Below are positions 36,011-49,969 of a DNA stretch of 64,000 nt, one piece after another (positions within the stretch are counted from its first letter, which is position 1; every line of letters begins with the position of its first letter). The translations under genes were made by a program, and so were the position numbers. The DNA lies in NCBI GenBank assembly GCA_030141605.1, contig JAQGDQ010000214.1, positions 129,001 to 193,000 on the forward strand. The letters are read 5' to 3'. The notes under the pieces were generated by a model. The model searched no databases, was not told the origin of the DNA, and saw nothing but the letters and a program-made list of their open reading frames with translations. This stretch comes from Tubiluchus corallicola. Lineage: Eukaryota > Priapulida > Priapulimorpha > Priapulimorphida > Tubiluchidae.

Positions 36011-37267
36011 AGGTTTTACACGTCAAATGTAGACACAGGAAAGTTCAAATGTGACTTAGGTAACTCAAATGTAGATGCGGTACTTTGAATAAATCGATAA
36101 TTAACTCATTTAAGTGCAAATTACAAATAATAAAACCAAGTTAAAATTATATTTTATGGTCATGGTGCTATCGGCAGCATCAATTTTTATTATATTTAAT
36201 TAATTTGCAACTATTTGTATGGACGTTAATACAATTTTCAAATGTAAAGAAAATGTTTATTTGATAAGAATACTTAAAAGTGTTGTACATAAATAAGTTA
36301 ACAATCATACAGTTATTAATATATACACCAATTCTACATTTTATTTGTCAACGTTTTACAAAAACATTTTTTTTGAACAATGAATCAAATTATTTTGAAT
36401 AAATTCTATCCGCTACAGCGTCCTCTAACTTCTTCATTACAATCAGGCGCCTTTTTAACACATTGGCTAACGTTGAACGGGATATGCGTGGTTTCTCAGG
36501 CATGTCTTGGCGCATAGACGCAATGACTTGCTCTAGCGTAAATTCTGGATGAGTCTCTATAAGATTAACGGTATAGTCTCCCATTTCTTCTTCGACGAGC
36601 TTTCTTCTGAAGCCGCCACGTGGTTTGACAATTCTAACTTCCAGTGCTCTCTTAATAATAGCCGACGCGGTTGATTTTTTTATACTAAGTTGCCGTGCAA
36701 GATGTAAGTAGTCATCATCACCTCTTTCATAACTTTGAAAAATGCGTTGTTTGTCCCCAAGCGAAATTCTTTGATAAACCATAATGTCGGCAGAAAAGAA
36801 TAAATCGGTTCCCACTTCCCAATGAACAGTGAATCACTAATTCGTTTTTTAAGTAATGCATTAGCACTGCATTAATGAATTAGTTTCTCTCAAGAAACAT
36901 TGTTTATTTTAAGAATGTATTGTTTTCTCTAATAGTTCCAATGGTATGTAAAGTTTGCAGAATATTAGTGAACTATTAGTAGGCCTGTAACGTTTTTATT
37001 TTAACTTAAGAGCAATTATTAAATTAAAATTAAAGAAGATTAAATTTAACATCCTTATACTTTACCACATATCCACATTTGAGATACAAATGTCACATTT
37101 GACTTGACATGTGTGTACAGTTGACTTACCAAAACGCTCAATATTTCTTGAAAATTATTGTTAACATATTTGAACTACCTAAGTCTACATTTGAGTTAAA
37201 AAGACACATTTGATTTACCTAAATCTACATTTGAGTTAACGCAGGTCGACATTTGACATGTAAAACT
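36011..37267. mobile_element. DNA transposon with subterminal repeats and a single HTH gene
   Basis: Inverted ends AGGTTTTACACGTCAAATGT (36011) and GACATTTGACATGTAAAACT (ending 37267). TCAAATGTAGA-type motifs repeat inside each end: 36021-36034, 36044-36056 and 36065-36077 on the left, and several inverted copies between 37081 and 37260 on the right. The only gene is a minus-strand HTH protein. Superfamily not assigned. It sits immediately 5' of gene C. Confidence 0.65.
36390..36815 (-). CDS. Helix-turn-helix DNA-binding protein, transposon-encoded, no DDE domain
   Basis: Intact intronless frame of 141 codons. A second ATG 11 codons in (MVYQRISLGDKQ, at 36782) is the likelier start because it directly precedes the domain. 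Two helix-turn-helix units are visible: about residues 15-55 (RISLGDKQRIFQSYERG, LARQLSIKKSTASAIIKRAL) and about 78-125 (LIETHPEFTLEQVIASM, ISRSTLANVLKRRL). This is the bipartite layout found at the N-terminus of Tc1/IS630-type transposases. The frame stops right after, and no catalytic domain is found on either side within the element. A TTTATT (AATAAA on this strand) at 36341-36346 lies 45 bp past the stop. A role in binding the element's subterminal repeats is inferred. Confidence 0.65.
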   Translation of the reverse strand: MGTDLFFSADIMVYQRISLGDKQRIFQSYERGDDDYLHLARQLSIKKSTASAIIKRALEVRIVKPRGGFRRKLVEEEMGDYTVNLIETHPEFTLEQVIASMRQDMPEKPRISRSTLANVLKRRLIVMKKLEDAVADRIYSK

Positions 37268-37588
37268 TGTAGTATATCATTAATCATTGGCACTGCCATA
37301 ATCGACGTGAAACTTGGCTGCCCCAGTTGTCATTAGTGTAACAGGTAAATAAAACAGAAAAACACTTAACTTCTTTTACCTACAGAAGGACCATTTTTGA
37401 TTAATGTTCCACTGCCTGATTGCATGATAATAACGAATGAGTGACATCAATTACAGCGACCAAAGTCCATAGATTACATGAACTATGTAAATTATTACGT
37501 AAATAAAGTGTGCTGTTATTTTTTGTATTAAGCATTGCATGCACGTTATTAGCGCTAAGTCGTCGTTGGCATTTGTAAAAATATTATC

Positions 37589-37883
37589 ATGGCAAAGCTT
37601 TATTTTTGTGTATGTTTTTGTTTGCTGTACATTTGTCAGTTTTCTGTTTTCGGAGAGAACTTCAATGTTCACGACTTTCTACCTTCAAAGAAACAAGTTG
37701 GCACAGAAAAGGAGCTCTTGACATTTGCCGACAGAGTATCGTCTGTGGAAAAATTAATAAATTACTTACAGGAAGACCAACACAAATTAGACATATACGC
37801 AAATGAAAACGAACCTACTTGTTATAAAGACTTTGGCAGAATTGTGCTGGAGTCAAAACTTTATCGATTGTGGGCTTTAAAAT
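37589..37883 (+). CDS. Gene C exon 1: signal peptide and start of NRF domain
   Basis: MAKLYFCVCFCLLYICQFSV then an acidic/Lys-rich helical region with PTCYKDFG. Ends RLWALK plus one base at GTAAGT, parallel to gene B. Confidence 0.92.
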
Positions 37884-40800
37884 GTAAGTACAGAAATTCA
37901 ATAACCATCTAGCATAAACGAATGTCCATAAAATGTAAGTTTAATTGATAGTTGCGCGCGCAACTATTTTATTTTACTTATTAAACCTGAGAATTCATAT
38001 ATTAGAATTTATAAGCAAGATAATCACTGGTTATTCTAATTATTTTTTTAAGAACGAATACATACTTCTGTAGTCAGTGTGCTTCTAAAGTAAACAGAAA
38101 AAATGCGCTTTTGCCCAGATTTGGTGAATTAATCGATTTCACACAAGTGACATTGTTATGGTGCAAACACTTCAGTTACTGAAAGCTATTTCATTTTTTG
38201 TCAAAAATTAATTTTTAATTTTGCCTAAGGAAGTAAATACATTTCATGTATAATTTTACATGAAAGCACACTGTGTGAGGAGTAGAAATCTACAAAATTT
38301 ATCAAATATAATGTAACTGTTGCTTAATGAGAACAGTTTTTCATGAACTTGTGCAAAGTGGAGCAAATTCTTACCGTCTTGAAGGAGCCCAGATTCGGTT
38401 GCAGATGGAAAAATTGTGAGTACATGATTTTGATTCCACTGTGGTCTTATTTTTTTAAAAATACGCCAGCCTAGTTAGTTTTTTCAATACAGTAAAGACT
38501 AGTAATCTGCCCAGCCTTAGCAGATCCAATGAGTTTGGTTTTCGTGAGGTGGAACGATCATTGTCCTTTTGTACTATACAGCTGATGGTTTCAATTCTGC
38601 AAATTCGTCATTTTCTTTTACCAGTTTATCATTAGTAACTTTTTCGTCGTTTTCGGTTTCTGGGTTTAAGAACTTATTCTTTTTGATGTGACAAGTGAAC
38701 AAAAATTTGTTTAACTGCGCTTTTTGCTACAATGCTAAAAGAAGTTTTTTGGGCTTTAATAACACTGCTTATAAGCCAATGCGGATCTTAGTAGCCAAAT
38801 ATTTCCCAAAAAAGCCCTTGTAAATCTTGCCCTTTCACAATATTAAGCTAAAATATAGTGAAGTTAAGATAAAACAAAGCAAATATACGGATTTCTGGCA
38901 TTCTCGCGTTTTTGAACAGAAAGTGAGGCAAACGACTAAGCACGCATATCCTGTGCCACTCAGTAGTTGCAACCAGTTATTAATTAAACAACTTGAAGCA
39001 CAAGAAAAGCCTTCACTTACATAAAGCTTTAAAAAATTGCTTTGAAATTTTATACCACTTACGTACTGCCTTTTTGCCTACTTGGGTTGGCAGCAAATGT
39101 GGTATAAAACATGTAAATTTAAACTCCCGCGATGACTGTTACAAGCAGCCATTTTGACGATAAGTTATTTGAAACTTTGAAGTTTAGATAATACTGAGTA
39201 AGGTTTGAAGAATAACCAGAGCATTCGTAGAGCACATGTCACTAACTAAGTAGTATTTTAAATTACTATATCTTGTCAGTAATATTAAAAATACGTTTTT
39301 TGGTTAGTGAGTGGTGCACGCTGGAGGTGAATCAACGACATTTTCCCAATTGGTGAACACGTTTGAATAATAATAATAAGTTTCCTTTCTAGTTACATAA
39401 GTCTTTTGAGCAGGTAAGCGAAATGCTAAGTAATATAACTTTACATGGAAGGTTTTTTGGGCCACAGTTTAACATTTCCTTTTCTTTCCCTGATTTTCGT
39501 TGTGAGCATATGACGTTATGTAATGGTTGGAACAGAGTTGCGTGAGATTTAAAATAAAAACGAACAAAAAATCATTTCAGCGCGAGTACAATATACACAC
39601 AAAATTGCTATAAAGTAATGTAATTTTTAAGGCGATTTTTCTGAAACCTATTTCTGGTACCCCTTTTCTTGTCCTTTAAAGCAGCATTACCAACAAGAAT
39701 GTTGTAACAAAAAGTACAATATAAATCACGCACATTTCAAGTAAAATAGATATCTATTAATTTGTGAACAATATTTTCGAGTCTCTTTATCAAATTCCAG
39801 TAAACATCTTTAGCAATATTCAATAGCAACTTCCTAATGAAACAGCGTCTAAGCATCTAATAAGGTTTAATAAAGATTACAGCAGAAGGGAGCACAATTT
39901 TTTCTTAGAATTCTGCAGATCATTAGCTACAATAATTAAGTGAACAATTATCAGTAAAGACAAGAAAAAGATTTGTGTATTGCTTTAGTTGCTTGTTGGA
40001 ATTTGATAATGACACAGTGTTTCGAAAATTTGTTCAAAATATTAATAAAGTTCCATTTTATCTGCAATTGGCGCCCTTCATATTTCTTCTTGTTCGTCGA
40101 ATAAAGATTAACATTAAGAACTTTCTTGTACAAGAAGAATCAGCTGTTGGTGGCTTCTCTAAGAGGGCAATGAGTTTTGAGAAAAAACTGGTACACAACG
40201 TACAGGCTGAATACACCCCCCCCCCAAGGTCAAGCAGGCTTCGCGATTAACGTATGATACATTATTATCAGCACAACGAAAATGATGCTAATCTTTAGGA
40301 TCTGGAAATAATAATTTTGTGTTCAAATATCGTTAATTATATCATGATAGGCCAACGTGGCACCATTGTTCATTACGCCTATAGAACTAATGGAGCCAAG
40401 AACAAAAAAGAAATAGGCTGATGAAGTGAGAATTTAGTGACTGCAACGAACTGAATTAGGATCCAGACTGGGACACTGACTTTAATGTTCTTATCATTTC
40501 AGTTCTCGATGCATGGGGAAAGCCAGAATCTGGCATCCTTGAAGGTCAACTTAACTGGGTGGGTTCATACGATGAATGTGTGAGCATAGAAGTTCCAAAC
40601 GTTGGAAATGAGACAGAACCAGCTGATTTTGGGCCTAAATCTTGCTATTCTTATCTTGGAACTTACTTATTAATAGATGGGGTACGTTTTCCTGTCGTCT
40701 TGGTATCTAGAACGATAATGTTGCTATAATTATTGCAGTTGCTAATGTTGCCTTCATGTTGTTTCTTGATTAACAGCCAGGTATCAGAAAATTGGCTGAC

Positions 40801-43800
40801 TGATTGATTGTCCGCTTAAATGACAAGATATTTATTGATATGGTGACTGCTATAATGATCTTCCTAAATTGATAGATGATCTTGCAGACGGACAAATGGG
40901 TGGATGAGTAATATGAATGAATAGTGAATGAATGAAATGAGGGGTACTAGACACGACACAGAAATTCATAATAAAAATTGATCTACAGTTATTACAATCA
41001 TGAATTTATAAATTAAACGTGACGAAGACAGTGAAAATGTCATGACTGATCCTGGATTAGAAACCAGAGACCTTTGGATTACAAGTCTAACATCATGACA
41101 TAAGTTCCGATGCTAATAGTCAAGTAGTCACATCGCTGAACTGGTTAACATAATTGATCTAGGATTTCTTATTCTTTGGTCAAGTTTGCAATAACTGAGA
41201 GTTCCATCATAAATCAATACTTAGAAATTATTAGGAAAATTTGCAAAACTTTCAGCAAAAAAAAATTAAGATAGTTATGGTAAGTTATTTAAAGTTTTAT
41301 TTTTTTTCAGTGCCTGTCAACATTTTAAAATCTGCTAATGGTGTTGCACTACTTAATGGGAACACTTTGAAAATACATTTCAGACAATATAGTCTTATAG
41401 ACCTTGTATTTTAAATAAGTACTATAACGCTGCCACTTAAACATGGATCACTATAACGAACTAAAGAAATCCACCATCGTAAAACAAGGAAAAAAGAAAG
41501 AAAAATTAAGACGTTTGAAACTGCCACTGCAATCCACTTCCCGGTAAAAGACAAATGACAAAGAATCACATATACTAATTTTTGTTGTGCTTATGTGATT
41601 TTTTGCTATGTGATGTATGTGTTATAGATTATAATGCTTTTAGCGTAATATTTGCATGAGTTAATATTATACAGGGAAAGAAATTTCCTGCAAAATGTGC
41701 ATTTCCATGTGAGTGTTTGTCCTTTTTTTCACTTGAAGAAAAACTGCAGTAGCTATATGAAACGTCGTGTTTTTCTTTCCTTTGCCGTTGTTTTTAATTA
41801 GGGAATTTTTTAATTCATTGTGACCATTTTTGTCATTAAAATAAATGTGTGTTAGTGTGAATTATTATGGTTTTAGCAGATCACAATTTCAGGCAACATT
41901 ACATAAAAACTCTTTCATAGAAGTGGCTAGGATGAGATTTCTAACCATTTCTGCTATATCTCGGTCCAGCAGCTCACGTGGCATTGTGTTCTAAAACGGA
42001 CAACGTTCTTGGTTCAAGTCCCTGTTGAGCATTGGTTTTTAACACCTTCTGCTTCAGTTAATTAGACGTTATGGTATCTGTTGTAAGCAGCGTGTTTAAA
42101 GATACTTATTTTTTTCAGAAATACGAGCAAATTAGTACTATACATTATGGTGTGTGCATGCCAAGCAGTTGCAATGGAGCTCAAGTCACTTTTTTACTCA
42201 ATGCATGTATGTTTAGCTTATGCGGTGCAGATGGCTTTTTAAAATGCACAGAACTACAATATACTTTGGATATCACAACAGTCTTGTAGTACTGTGGAAT
42301 AAATAATAGATAGATAAATAGTTTAGTGACATATGGCCAGCAGGGCCGATCAAAAAACAATAATAAACATTTCATGCAATAGAATACATGCAAGTTCGGA
42401 TAATTTCGCCACTGCACATTGTATTACAGTGTTTTGTAGTTGCATCAAACAAAACAGTTTTTCATTTTCAGTTAGAGCATTAAAAGCAGGAACATATTGA
42501 GAAACGGTTTCAACATAAAGTTACGTGCAACATTATGTCATGAGCAGTACAATAAAAAATGGCATTCTTCTTCAACAACATTGCAGACACTGCAAACTCG
42601 ATTTTCACATGGAATAGGTGGTCTTACATATCTACTAGTCCCAACAGCCAAACGATGAGCACTAGTTCTAAATTTTGTCAAAGCCTTTCTGCCTTTAGTA
42701 TTCTTAACATTTTCTAAATAAGTTTCCACTTCAAAATTCTGTTTAAATAATCCATAATAAGATAATTTGCTCATAGAGTTTAAAGACTCTCTCCATAGAT
42801 ATAGATATAATATGTAGCCAGATAATAGATATACTGGCCCTGAAAGTTCCATGCTGCGCGTTTTAGTTTCTTCTTATTCCGAAAACCTTTGTCGGTTTAG
42901 TATTTTATGTTTATATTCTTACAATGTACTTGTCACTAAGTTGTGAGAGCTGTCTACTCCATTCGCCTACCCGAAAATGGTCTAAAATATTACACTGGAT
43001 ATAACTTATTATATATAAGTTCAAATTTGAGACGCATTTGATGACACATATAATCACCAATATGATAAAACAATCAAAGTGTCTCTCTTTTTAAAAAGGG
43101 AATTTCGTCTTCTTTAATGAAGAAACATTTAAAAACAGTATCGAAGTACTTCTTTTGCTTTGACTGATTGTATTAATTATACATTGATTAAAATTCTGTA
43201 TACATCGTATCAGAAATGACGCATTCAGACTAGAGAGTTTTCTCTCGCACGTTCTTTCATAAATTGTCTCGCAGGTTCTCTACATAACACATTTTTTATT
43301 GTGTGGTAAATGTGTAAATTCAATACATAAAAAGCACATATTTTAAAAATATTTATAAAATTGTTTACTACAGTAACTGTTAATGATTTTACTGTATTTT
43401 GCAAATTATTTTACAAAAATTAAATATGATTGTGTCTGTTATATCTTTTCTTAAAAGTATTTGTTCTGGGGGTCATCATTATACTCAGGTAAGCTGTTCC
43501 ATAGACAAACCGTCTATTACTAAAAAAGAACTTTTTTAGATTATAATGTGTCCTATTCGTTTCAAAAGTAAAAAGTGTCCTCTTACACTCTTAATTTGAA
43601 CATTGTTTCATAATTGATCTTATTATAACCTTAAACGACTTCTCAGACATCTCTGAGAGTTCTCGTAATGAATAATGCTTGTCTGCAATAACTTCCGAAA
43701 GAATTTGTGAGAGGAAACTTTTAGTCTGAACGCGCTGTTTGCATACTACCTAAATTGCTGAAGTGTTATGACCCCGAGTGTCCTGGCATGGCTATCGTTT

Positions 43801-46800
43801 TGTCAAAAGGGCTAACACCAAGAAAAACAGGAAACTAAAACAAGCATTATGGAAGTCAAAGCACTTCGATTATAACTTCTAAATGTTATTATTTTTTAGA
43901 TCTGTTAGGCCTAAGTATAAGTGATCTAAATGGTGTCGATTCAAATCTTGAGAAGTCACTTGTTGGCAATGCCTTTTATTACTCTAATTGTCAGGAGGAG
44001 AGACAGTTGAAGAACGACACAGCAGCTATTCATGCAGTGTAAGTCATTTTCATTTAACCTGTCAACTCACACCGTCTAAACAGTTGGCAGGACGATAAAA
44101 ATGCCATATAAAAGTTCAAATTTACACTAAAAACTAAGAAATACTACATGTCATGCACGATTAAAAGAGCTACGAAAATTGATAAAAAATAGAAAAAATA
44201 TATACATAATTGACAACATACAAAACATCGGTTAAAAAGCCATCGGTTACTACTTCAATAAATCATGTCATCTTCTTAATGTTCTACTATAAAAAAAATG
44301 CACATCAGTTTGATGGCATATATAATTTACAATAAAATTTGCTTATCCAATTTCTGTTATTTTTGTCACTGTCGAACTTGGAAGCACCTTCAATACCTTT
44401 TGTACAGCTAAATTGACAAATAAGACCAATTTGTTTTTTTTTGGTCAATGCTGTGCACTATGTACTGTGGTTCATGTTATACGCGAGGTGATAATGTATC
44501 TTTTACTTTCAGCGTTTGGGCATCATTTTTCGCCTTACTGATGCTTATTGCAACTGTTTGTGATGTCTACATTAATAAGTCATCTTCACTGACAAATGCT
44601 GCAATGTTCCCTTCTACTGTAACTAATGCAACAGATCTGCCAATGGACACATCGGAAATGAATGTAAATCTTGAAACAGGAGCAACTCCAGTCGCCAACG
44701 CTGACGAGATGAGTCCCATGGAACAACAGAAAAATTTGACTCAAGTTAATCATGCAACGAGTTTTGGCCCTAAAGCAAACGATGGTGAGACCGTTAAGAA
44801 TTCGAATGGACCAGTTGAAATACCAACTCTGCCGCCTTCGTACCAAGATACCACTGAAAGGAAAGAATCTGTAGTAAAGAAGGATAGTCAACAAGGTACT
44901 GTATCTTCAAGGAATTCTATAATTTTCAGTTTTGATGAAATCAACAGAACGGTTAATCGGATATATCAGTCTTTTACTAAAACAGTAAACTAATTACAAC
45001 ATGAGGAATCCCATATTTCACTTGCCTTATAATGAAATTCAAACTTGCTTGCATTAATTAATGTAACAAATTAGAACAACGTAAAACCAGCAATTTTCTG
45101 CCATTGTTCAAAAACAAATTTATTTTTATAGTCCGGCTTACCAGAAACTAGTACACAGCAAGCAGAGGCGTCTGCCACTTTTGATTTATTGCGTGTTGTC
45201 ACGTAAGTTAGCTATTAAGTAATATCACAAAAAATACCGACAGCAACTATAGCTAAATTACATACAACACTAATCTATTTATTCAAAGTACAAAATAACA
45301 TAACTTGAAAACAAACAGGCTTATCTGTAATTAACTATACAGACTACTTGATTTATGTTCAAGCAGCATCCTTCCTCTGTGTGCCCTGTGCCCGATGTTA
45401 TTCAACACCAATAGCTTCCCACATATGAACGACTGTTTGACAACCCACTAGATACAATCAAGCAACTCATCTAGTGTGTGGCATATTAAGGGCAATATGC
45501 AGAAGTACTGTTCATTTTGTGCCACCGTCAGAGATGCAAAAATCACCTTCTGTCTATGAATGACCCAAATTCCAATTTATAATTTTAAGTACTAATATTC
45601 ATTGCAGGAATTCTCCTGAAAATCATTTTGTGTTTTTCCGTCTATACCAATGGCAAGAAGCTTTTGTCCACAAAGTCAAGTGGCGACACATTGCGTTGCA
45701 TTCACGGGATTCGCTTTTTCAGCATGGCGTGGGTTCTACTTGGTCACACCTACTTTTTTGCCTCTATATTTATCGGTAAGTGGGTGTAGGAATAATTAAA
45801 ATTGTTTGCAGACGTTGTTTACATGTTTGTGGCCGTTGAAAGTTTACTAGTCACCGAATATTGTTACTGAATCGAAAAATTAATTAAGAAGTTTATCTAA
45901 TGGCGGTGTTCTCATTTCAGATAACCGTTTTTCGGGATATAGAATGATGGATAACTTCATGTTTAGCATTATTTTAAACGGATCTTTTTCGGTAGACTCA
46001 TTTTTCGTTCTTAGGTAATGTACTAATTTTGCTATCTATTGCTGTGAAAACTATAAAATTATAGCATAATTAAAGCAAAGAAAGAGATTTAGAACAACTT
46101 ATAAACATTGGCGTTGGTGTTGGTGGTGGTGGTGGCGGTGATTACGGGATGGTGGTGGGGGTGTGGGGTATGGTGGCAAGGGCAGTGGTGGTGATGGTTA
46201 TGGCGGTGTTGGCGGTGGTGGTGCCATTGCTTGTGTGTGTTTTTAGGATAAAATGAGTCATTAATCTTGCCGTTGTTGTCGTCGTTGTTGATGTTTTTTA
46301 CTTGACACAATTGATCTAATTACGCGCATGATTGGAGCCATGCTCATTTGGCTATAAGTACATTAATTAATATTTATTCTCTATTTTACCTAAGTGGGCT
46401 GCTTGTCACTTACATGTTTCTGAAAGAAAAAGCAACCGATAAACGTATTCGAGTGTCATCAATGGCTTACTTTTACTTTCACCGTTTCTGGAGGTACGTC
46501 AATTTTATATATTTATTTTGATACGCATTTTGTTTGTGGGAAGCAATGTTTCTAAACCTTTTGCTTCTTAGGTTTTTCATACCTTTTGTCATTAGTTTGA
46601 GTCCTATTTTAGAGCTCAGAAGACAGATCGATTGCATGTGAAAGATCGATTAAATTAATTAACTACGCGACTAGTTAATTTTGGTTCAGAAAAGGTTATG
46701 TGACTTGGTGACGCAAAAAAGATAGACTAAGTGACTGAACAACTGACAGAAAAGTTACCCAGAAAAGTCAATCACTATGACCCATTATAATTCTCTATAG

Positions 46801-49722
46801 GGCTGTAGTTTGGTACGATGTGTTTTTATTTGCTTATTATGATCATAACAGCTTATTGTGTTTTCGCATTATATATATATAAATATATAATTCTTGTCTT
46901 TTAATTTGACAAGATTCATCTTGTCTTTTAATTTTCTTTGCTTTCCATTTTTTTGTTTTTTCTCCTCCCCGGCCCTCCTTTCTCTTTTCCCCTCTTTTCT
47001 CCATTTTTCGACACTTAACTCTGCTCTCTTCTCCCTTTCTGTCATCTTTTCACATTTCTTCTCATTTGCCCTTTCTCCTCTTCTTTAAAGTCTGTTTCTC
47101 TATCCGCCTCTTTTCTTTCGTTCTCCTTTTTTCTCTGCTCTTCTTTGTTCTAGTTCCGGTATTTATCTCTTTTCATCCCTCTCCTTTTCACTACTTTCAT
47201 TTCCTCTTTTTCTTTTTTGCTTCCCACTGTTATTTTCTATTTTATTCTCCTTTTTTGCTCCTCCCCTCTGTCCCTTTCCTCCACACTTCCTTATTCGTCT
47301 TAATTCTTGTCCTAGATCACTATTTTCCTGTTTTCTTCATTTGTCCCTTCTTTTCCTTTTCTCTTCTCACTTCTTCTCCTTTCAATCCTTTCTCTTCTAC
47401 TTTTCTCCTGTTTACTTTAGTGGTTTTTAGTTTTTATTTTCAGTATAATTACACGTATGTTTATACCTGCTTGTAAATACGATTTTATTTCTTTAGTTCA
47501 ACCTAATATTTTACATACTTCTTTATTCTCATCTCCAACCCTGTCTAGCGCTGTAATTTTTGCTGTTGTCACCACCGCTTACATAGCAGCGGCTGCTTAA
47601 AAAACTTGATATTTTCATAAACCCGACGTCTTTCAATATTTTTTCCTTACATGTTGTCCTTTATTACAAGGCAGGCTTATTTATTTGACTTGGTAATCGT
47701 TCTAAACCAATCAGAAACCATCAAAATGTTTAAATCTTTGCTTCCATTTTAGACTAACCCCAGTGTACATCCTATCGATGCTTTTTTTCACATACCTGTA
47801 TGCATACTTTGGAAAGGGAGCTCTATGGTATCCCGAGTGGCTTGGTGCAGACGTTTGTAAAAGTGACTGGTGGAAAAACTTACTGTACATTAATAACCTG
47901 GTGGATGACGTACCTTGGGTAGGCTATTTATTTTGATTCACTTTTTCTCTCCCTTTCTCTCTCACTCTCTCTCTCGCTCACTCACTCACTCTCTCTCATT
48001 CTTTCTTCCTCACGCGCTTTCAATCTCGGTCCCTCTCTCTCTCTCTCTCGTTCTTTTCTTTCTCTTTTTCTTCTGGTTCTATATCTGTCTCGCTTTCTCA
48101 AAAAAAGTAAATAGTAACCGACCAACCTTAAGACTGCAATTAATCTTACCAATTAGGTAGAAAAAGTAATTAGATGTTCCAGCAGGACAAGCAATTAAAT
48201 TTCAATGGTCAAGTCTCAGATACCAGAAAAAGCGCGAAGAATCTTTGGAAACGAAAACACCTATTCCATATTTTTTCCAGTGATTTCTGCTCGCCTTGGT
48301 TAATAAACCACATCGGAGCACTCTTTATGATGTATTAAAAACGATAACAGGAGTCAATGAGAGAGATTACTAAAACTGAATTAATTGCAGGGGAATCAAT
48401 TTGAACCACTCACATGTATTATTTGTTTTGTTTTTATGTTAAGTTAACCTAGATCTACTTGCACAAAACTTCTTAGGGTCAAAATAATTAAAATCCAACG
48501 AAATGTGCGTTAGAGTCCATTTCTGATAAGAAAAAATATGTAAAACGCCAAAAGCTATTGCGTTCCTTGAAATTTAACATGCATAGCTTTAATAATACTT
48601 TCTAATGTCCAAGTGTAGAGGAAATTATCTAAAGTCTCTACAATCTCTATTAGATTTGGCTCCTATTTTGGGCATCAGGCTTCCAAAATCGACAGTACAG
48701 TGTTAAATGGATTGAATACATATGTGCACTTAATGAATTTTAACAAAACGTGTTCCAAGCCGACTTGGCACTCAAGAATAAACGGCCATTTTATTCATAA
48801 ACGTATCTGTGAATAACTTCAATCACTTTTAAACTCCAATTAGCTCTTTTAGCCTGGTTTTGCCTTCTTAAGACCTGTTTTGTGTATTTGTTTAAATCAT
48901 TTTTGCATAATCACACATCAAAAACTATTAAAACAATCAAACGTTATACAAAATTTACAATCTTGTAAAATAATTATCAATCCGGTTTCATAACATGAAA
49001 GGGAAGAGAGAGAAGGCAAACCTTATAAAATAAGACTCAGTTAAAGCAACTTAATGAAGAAGAAATTTAACGATCTATTAAAATTCTAAAAATTAGCCAC
49101 TTAAACCCTTTCTAATAATCCTTTATGTGTATTATCAATTAAAATTTTCACGCCGACATTTTAGCTACATCTTTTTTAGTTGGATTTTTGCTTGGGAAAC
49201 TCACAGTTTTAAATCTGTGAGAGTTGAGTAACTTCATTGTTCGCGCACTTGCAACATAACACTTTTTGAAAGTGGTTATTTTTTCAGTGCTTTGGATGGT
49301 CATGGTATTTATCATGTGACATGCAAATGTTTTGGATCAGCCCACTTATACTAATACCAATGCTCTGGTAAGAAATGAACTTTTGCTGTGTTATTATTAC
49401 TTTATAAAAGTTTTTGCTCCAAGTGCTTATTTACTGTGTTAGTTTTATTTAGTTCTGCAAATTCTCAACAAAAGAAACCTGATGCACACTGTCGTGATCA
49501 TCGTCAGTGTTGTGATCATCATCATCATCATGTCTCTTTCTCTCTCTCAATTTTGAAGAATCACTTGTTTGTAAAAAAAATTGTCGAATATAGTTTAGCA
49601 ATAGCCCCATCACGTTTTGGCATCCTGACACACTTTTTCTTTCTCCTCGCCAGTTTTCTCTCAGTCTGTGTCTTTTCTCTCTGACTCACTCACTCTCTTT
49701 CTCCCTCCCTCCGCTCTCTCTT

Positions 49723-49762
<40 letters not shown>

Positions 49763-49807
49763 AGTCTCTCTCTCTTTCTCTCTGACTCACTCACTCTCTC
49801 TCTCTCC

Positions 49808-49843
<36 letters not shown>

Positions 49844-49891
49844 AATCTTTCTTTCTGTCTGTCTTTCGTCTCTGCCTTCCTAGCTCCCCTT

Positions 49892-49969
<78 letters not shown>

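Larger units (their letters stand above)
34873..37588. other. Spacer between genes B and C
   Basis: Contains a family 2 copy (35258-35810) and the HTH-protein element (36011-37267). That leaves only about 320 bp between the element and the gene C ATG. No clear TATA box there. Confidence 0.6.

Noticed and set aside
44448-44512. Upstream start extending the gene C linker exon
   Set aside because: Exon 44513 is entered through a TTTCAG acceptor in the phase left by exon 43900-44038; the upstream in-frame ATG is intronic.
46894-47476. Phe/Ser/Leu-rich frames
   Set aside because: Compositional effect of the polypyrimidine tract; no conserved motif.
49690-49896. Arg/Glu-rich minus-strand frame
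   Set aside because: (CT)n microsatellite translation.
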